Below are positions 62,558 through 64,000 of a DNA stretch of 64,000 bases, in pieces. Within the stretch, counting starts at the first letter, position 1; each line of letters begins with the position of its first letter. The translations under genes and the position numbers were made by a program. The notes under the pieces are model-generated. The model saw nothing but the letters and a program-made list of their open reading frames with translations. It did no database searches and was not told the DNA's origin. This DNA is from UBA1765 sp045629945. GTDB lineage: Bacteria > Fibrobacterota > Fibrobacteria > Fibrobacterales > Fibrobacteraceae. The stretch spans positions 1 through 64,000 of the forward strand of contig JAZQSE010000017.1 of NCBI GenBank assembly GCA_045629945.1, in the 5' to 3' direction.

Positions 62558-63393
62558 CAGGATTCCTTTCGCATTAATTTCTTTGTGAATTTAAGGTTTA
62601 AATCATCTTCAAAGAGATCTTGCCAATGGCGTTTGATTTCTTCTTCTAGTTCTTTAATACTGAGACGTCTTCTTAAAGAGTTCCTGTAAGCTATAGAAAT
62701 AATACCAGTTTCTTCTGAAACCACTATCACCATAGCGTCACATTCGGCAGCCAACGCTTTGGCTGCTCTATGGCGCATACCATAACCAGATTCGGTATCT
62801 GAAGAAGTTGGCATAGGAAGAATGCAACCAGCAGCAACAATTTCTTCATAATTGACAATTACAGCGCCATCATGGAGAGCAGAATTTGGGAAAAAGAGAG
62901 AACGCAAAAGTCTTGCACTTATTTTGGCATGAAGGTATTCACCTGTGTCAGCATAATTTTTTAAGCCAACGCGTTTTTCAAGAACAATCAATGCACCATA
63001 ACGATTTTTAGCTAAATCCTGCACAGCAGAAGAAAGCGCTTCTGTAATCTGGTCAAGTGCTTTAGCATGGAAAAATAAAGAACGTAAATTGAGCCTGCTA
63101 ATCATTTGCCCGATACGGGTCAAGGCACTTCGGATTTCTGGTTGGAACAAAATAACAACAGCAATAATCCCAAGAGTCGCTAAGTTGCTTAAAAGCCAGG
63201 TTAACGTGTGGAGTTCCCACCATTTGGCAATAAACCAAATGATAAGTAGAATGGCACCGCCAAAAAGCATTTGAACAGCACGAGTGCCACGGAAAAGGTA
63301 AAAAACATAATACGCAAGAATGGACACAAGAAGTATGTCCAAAATATCTGCCATACGGACAGGGATAATGTCAAATAGCGTAAATAGTTCCAT
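62557..63393 (-). CDS. cdaA: Diadenylate cyclase CdaA
   Basis: 278 residues. Three N-terminal transmembrane helices (about 12-33, 40-60, 66-85) and a DisA_N/DAC domain with ALHDGAVIV (DGA motif) and YGMRHRAAKALA (RHR motif), the active-site pair that makes c-di-AMP from two ATP. c-di-AMP controls potassium and turgor homeostasis. Overlaps the folP stop by 23 bases and runs into the FGE-like gene; folP-cdaA order is common in related phyla. Confidence 0.95.
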   Translation of the reverse strand: MELFTLFDIIPVRMADILDILLVSILAYYVFYLFRGTRAVQMLFGGAILLIIWFIAKWWELHTLTWLLSNLATLGIIAVVILFQPEIRSALTRIGQMISRLNLRSLFFHAKALDQITEALSSAVQDLAKNRYGALIVLEKRVGLKNYADTGEYLHAKISARLLRSLFFPNSALHDGAVIVNYEEIVAAGCILPMPTSSDTESGYGMRHRAAKALAAECDAMVIVVSEETGIISIAYRNSLRRRLSIKELEEEIKRHWQDLFEDDLNLKFTKKLMRKES

Positions 63394-64000
63394 CTTTTCT
63401 AAAAGCCTCCAGTAAGGCTAGAGTTTCTTTTGTTTCTTTTACATCATGCACCCGAAGGATACTAACACCACCAAGAGTGGCAAATATTCCAGAAACAAGA
63501 GAAGGAATCAATCTGTCACTTGCTTCTAGTCCTTTTACCTTAGCAATGTAGGATTTTCTCGACATGCCGTAAAGTAGTGCAAAGCCATCTTGAAGCAAAA
63601 CTTCTGCATTTGCTATTAAATCTATGTTATCTTTTGCCGTTTTGCCAAAACCAATTCCCGGATCAAGGCAAATTTTTTCTTTAGGAATGCCAATTTGTAA
63701 TAATTTTTCAGCGGCAATTAAAAGTTCTTTTCGGACTTCTTTTACAACATCTTGATAAGGAGTAAAATCCTTTTGCATCGTTGAAAAATTTCCACGTCTA
63801 TGATTAATGATAACAGAAGCATCAAAATCTTTAATGACTTGTGGCATTTTTTCATCGGAAAGCATTGAAACATCGTTAATAATATGGGCGCCAGCTTCAA
63901 GCGCAGCTTTTGCAGTTTTTGCTTTTATCGTGTCTACAGAAATAAAAAAAGAACGAGAATTAGAGAGTTGTTTCAGTTTTTTAATTACTGGAATAATGCG
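63371..64000 (-). CDS. folP: Dihydropteroate synthase, 5' truncated by the window edge
   Basis: 210 residues visible; the N-terminus lies beyond the end. FolP joins p-aminobenzoate to dihydropterin pyrophosphate in folate synthesis. Visible: ISVDTIKAKTAKAALEAGAHIINDVS, VIINHRRGN, ICLDPGIGFGKTAKDNIDLI, LYGMSRKSYI and the C-terminal LRVHDVKETKETL, matching the TIM-barrel active-site strands. The frame has an internal ATG at 63865, but homology continues upstream of it to the window edge. Confidence 0.93.
   Translation of the reverse strand, partial: RIIPVIKKLKQLSNSRSFFISVDTIKAKTAKAALEAGAHIINDVSMLSDEKMPQVIKDFDASVIINHRRGNFSTMQKDFTPYQDVVKEVRKELLIAAEKLLQIGIPKEKICLDPGIGFGKTAKDNIDLIANAEVLLQDGFALLYGMSRKSYIAKVKGLEASDRLIPSLVSGIFATLGGVSILRVHDVKETKETLALLEAFRKDGTIYAI

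Overview
The window is AT-rich bacterial DNA (by eye roughly 35-40% G+C, not computed) and most probably comes from the phylum Fibrobacterota (Fibrobacter or a low-GC relative). The pointers are two lipoproteins with the FISUMP (Fibrobacter succinogenes major paralogous) domain, two proteins ending in type IX secretion (T9SS)-like C-terminal domains, a lipoprotein esterase with the serine-rich linker typical of Fibrobacter, and several FGE-sulfatase-like surface proteins. The assignment rests on domain recognition only.

Layout. 1-4.1 kb: 3' part of a huge cadherin-like repeat protein. 4.2-6.3 kb: Wzc-type tyrosine autokinase. 6.5-10.2 kb: secreted peptidyl-prolyl isomerase, prfB (with the classical +1 programmed frameshift), YciH/SUI1 protein and two small membrane-anchored proteins. 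10.2 kb: tRNA-Arg(CCT). 10.4-15.9 kb: type III glutamine synthetase, an FGE-like lipoprotein and a secreted lysine-rich protein. 15.9-19.5 kb: PIN-domain protein, rsmE, HAD phosphatase, and znuA-znuC without a permease gene. 19.5-22.3 kb: two lipoproteins on the minus strand, one of the Cthe_2159 carbohydrate-binding type. 22.4-29.5 kb: Wzi-like outer-membrane barrel, U32 peptidase/tRNA hydroxylase, FemAB-like acyltransferase, sugar aminotransferase, Wzx-type flippase and GT2 glycosyltransferase, a small surface-glycan locus.

29.7-36.1 kb: a full-length but divergent DnaA, HrpB helicase, a small membrane protein, and a T9SS-exported DUF4874/DUF4832 protein. 36.4-38.1 kb: outer-membrane barrel with a 72-bp-repeat-encoded KPAE tail. 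38.3-53.3 kb: the most distinctive block: FISUMP lipoprotein, a 3,839-residue multidomain giant (hydrolase-like N-terminus, LamG, carbohydrate-binding-like modules, T9SS-like C-terminus), a second FISUMP lipoprotein, a LolA-like protein and, behind a repeat-rich control region, a lipoprotein esterase. 53.4 kb: tRNA-Ala(CGC). 53.5-55.7 kb: PAP2 phosphatase, ArsR-methyltransferase fusion, Cys-rich membrane peptide. 55.7-56.3 kb: a non-coding repeat island with a tandemly duplicated ~255-bp unit. 56.3-64 kb: thrH, hslO, DJ-1 protein, sufB and a NifU-like gene, lipocalin, FGE-like membrane protein, cdaA and the 3' part of folP.

Together the genes mix housekeeping (translation termination, replication initiation, nitrogen assimilation, Fe-S assembly, c-di-AMP and folate synthesis) with a heavy investment in cell-surface proteins, in keeping with a plant-fibre or gut-associated, glycan-binding life style. 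No prophage, CRISPR array or intact insertion sequence was seen. The best candidates for something undescribed are the giant-protein/FISUMP/LolA-like operon and the repeat protein in which every third repeat carries a lysine-rich insertion.
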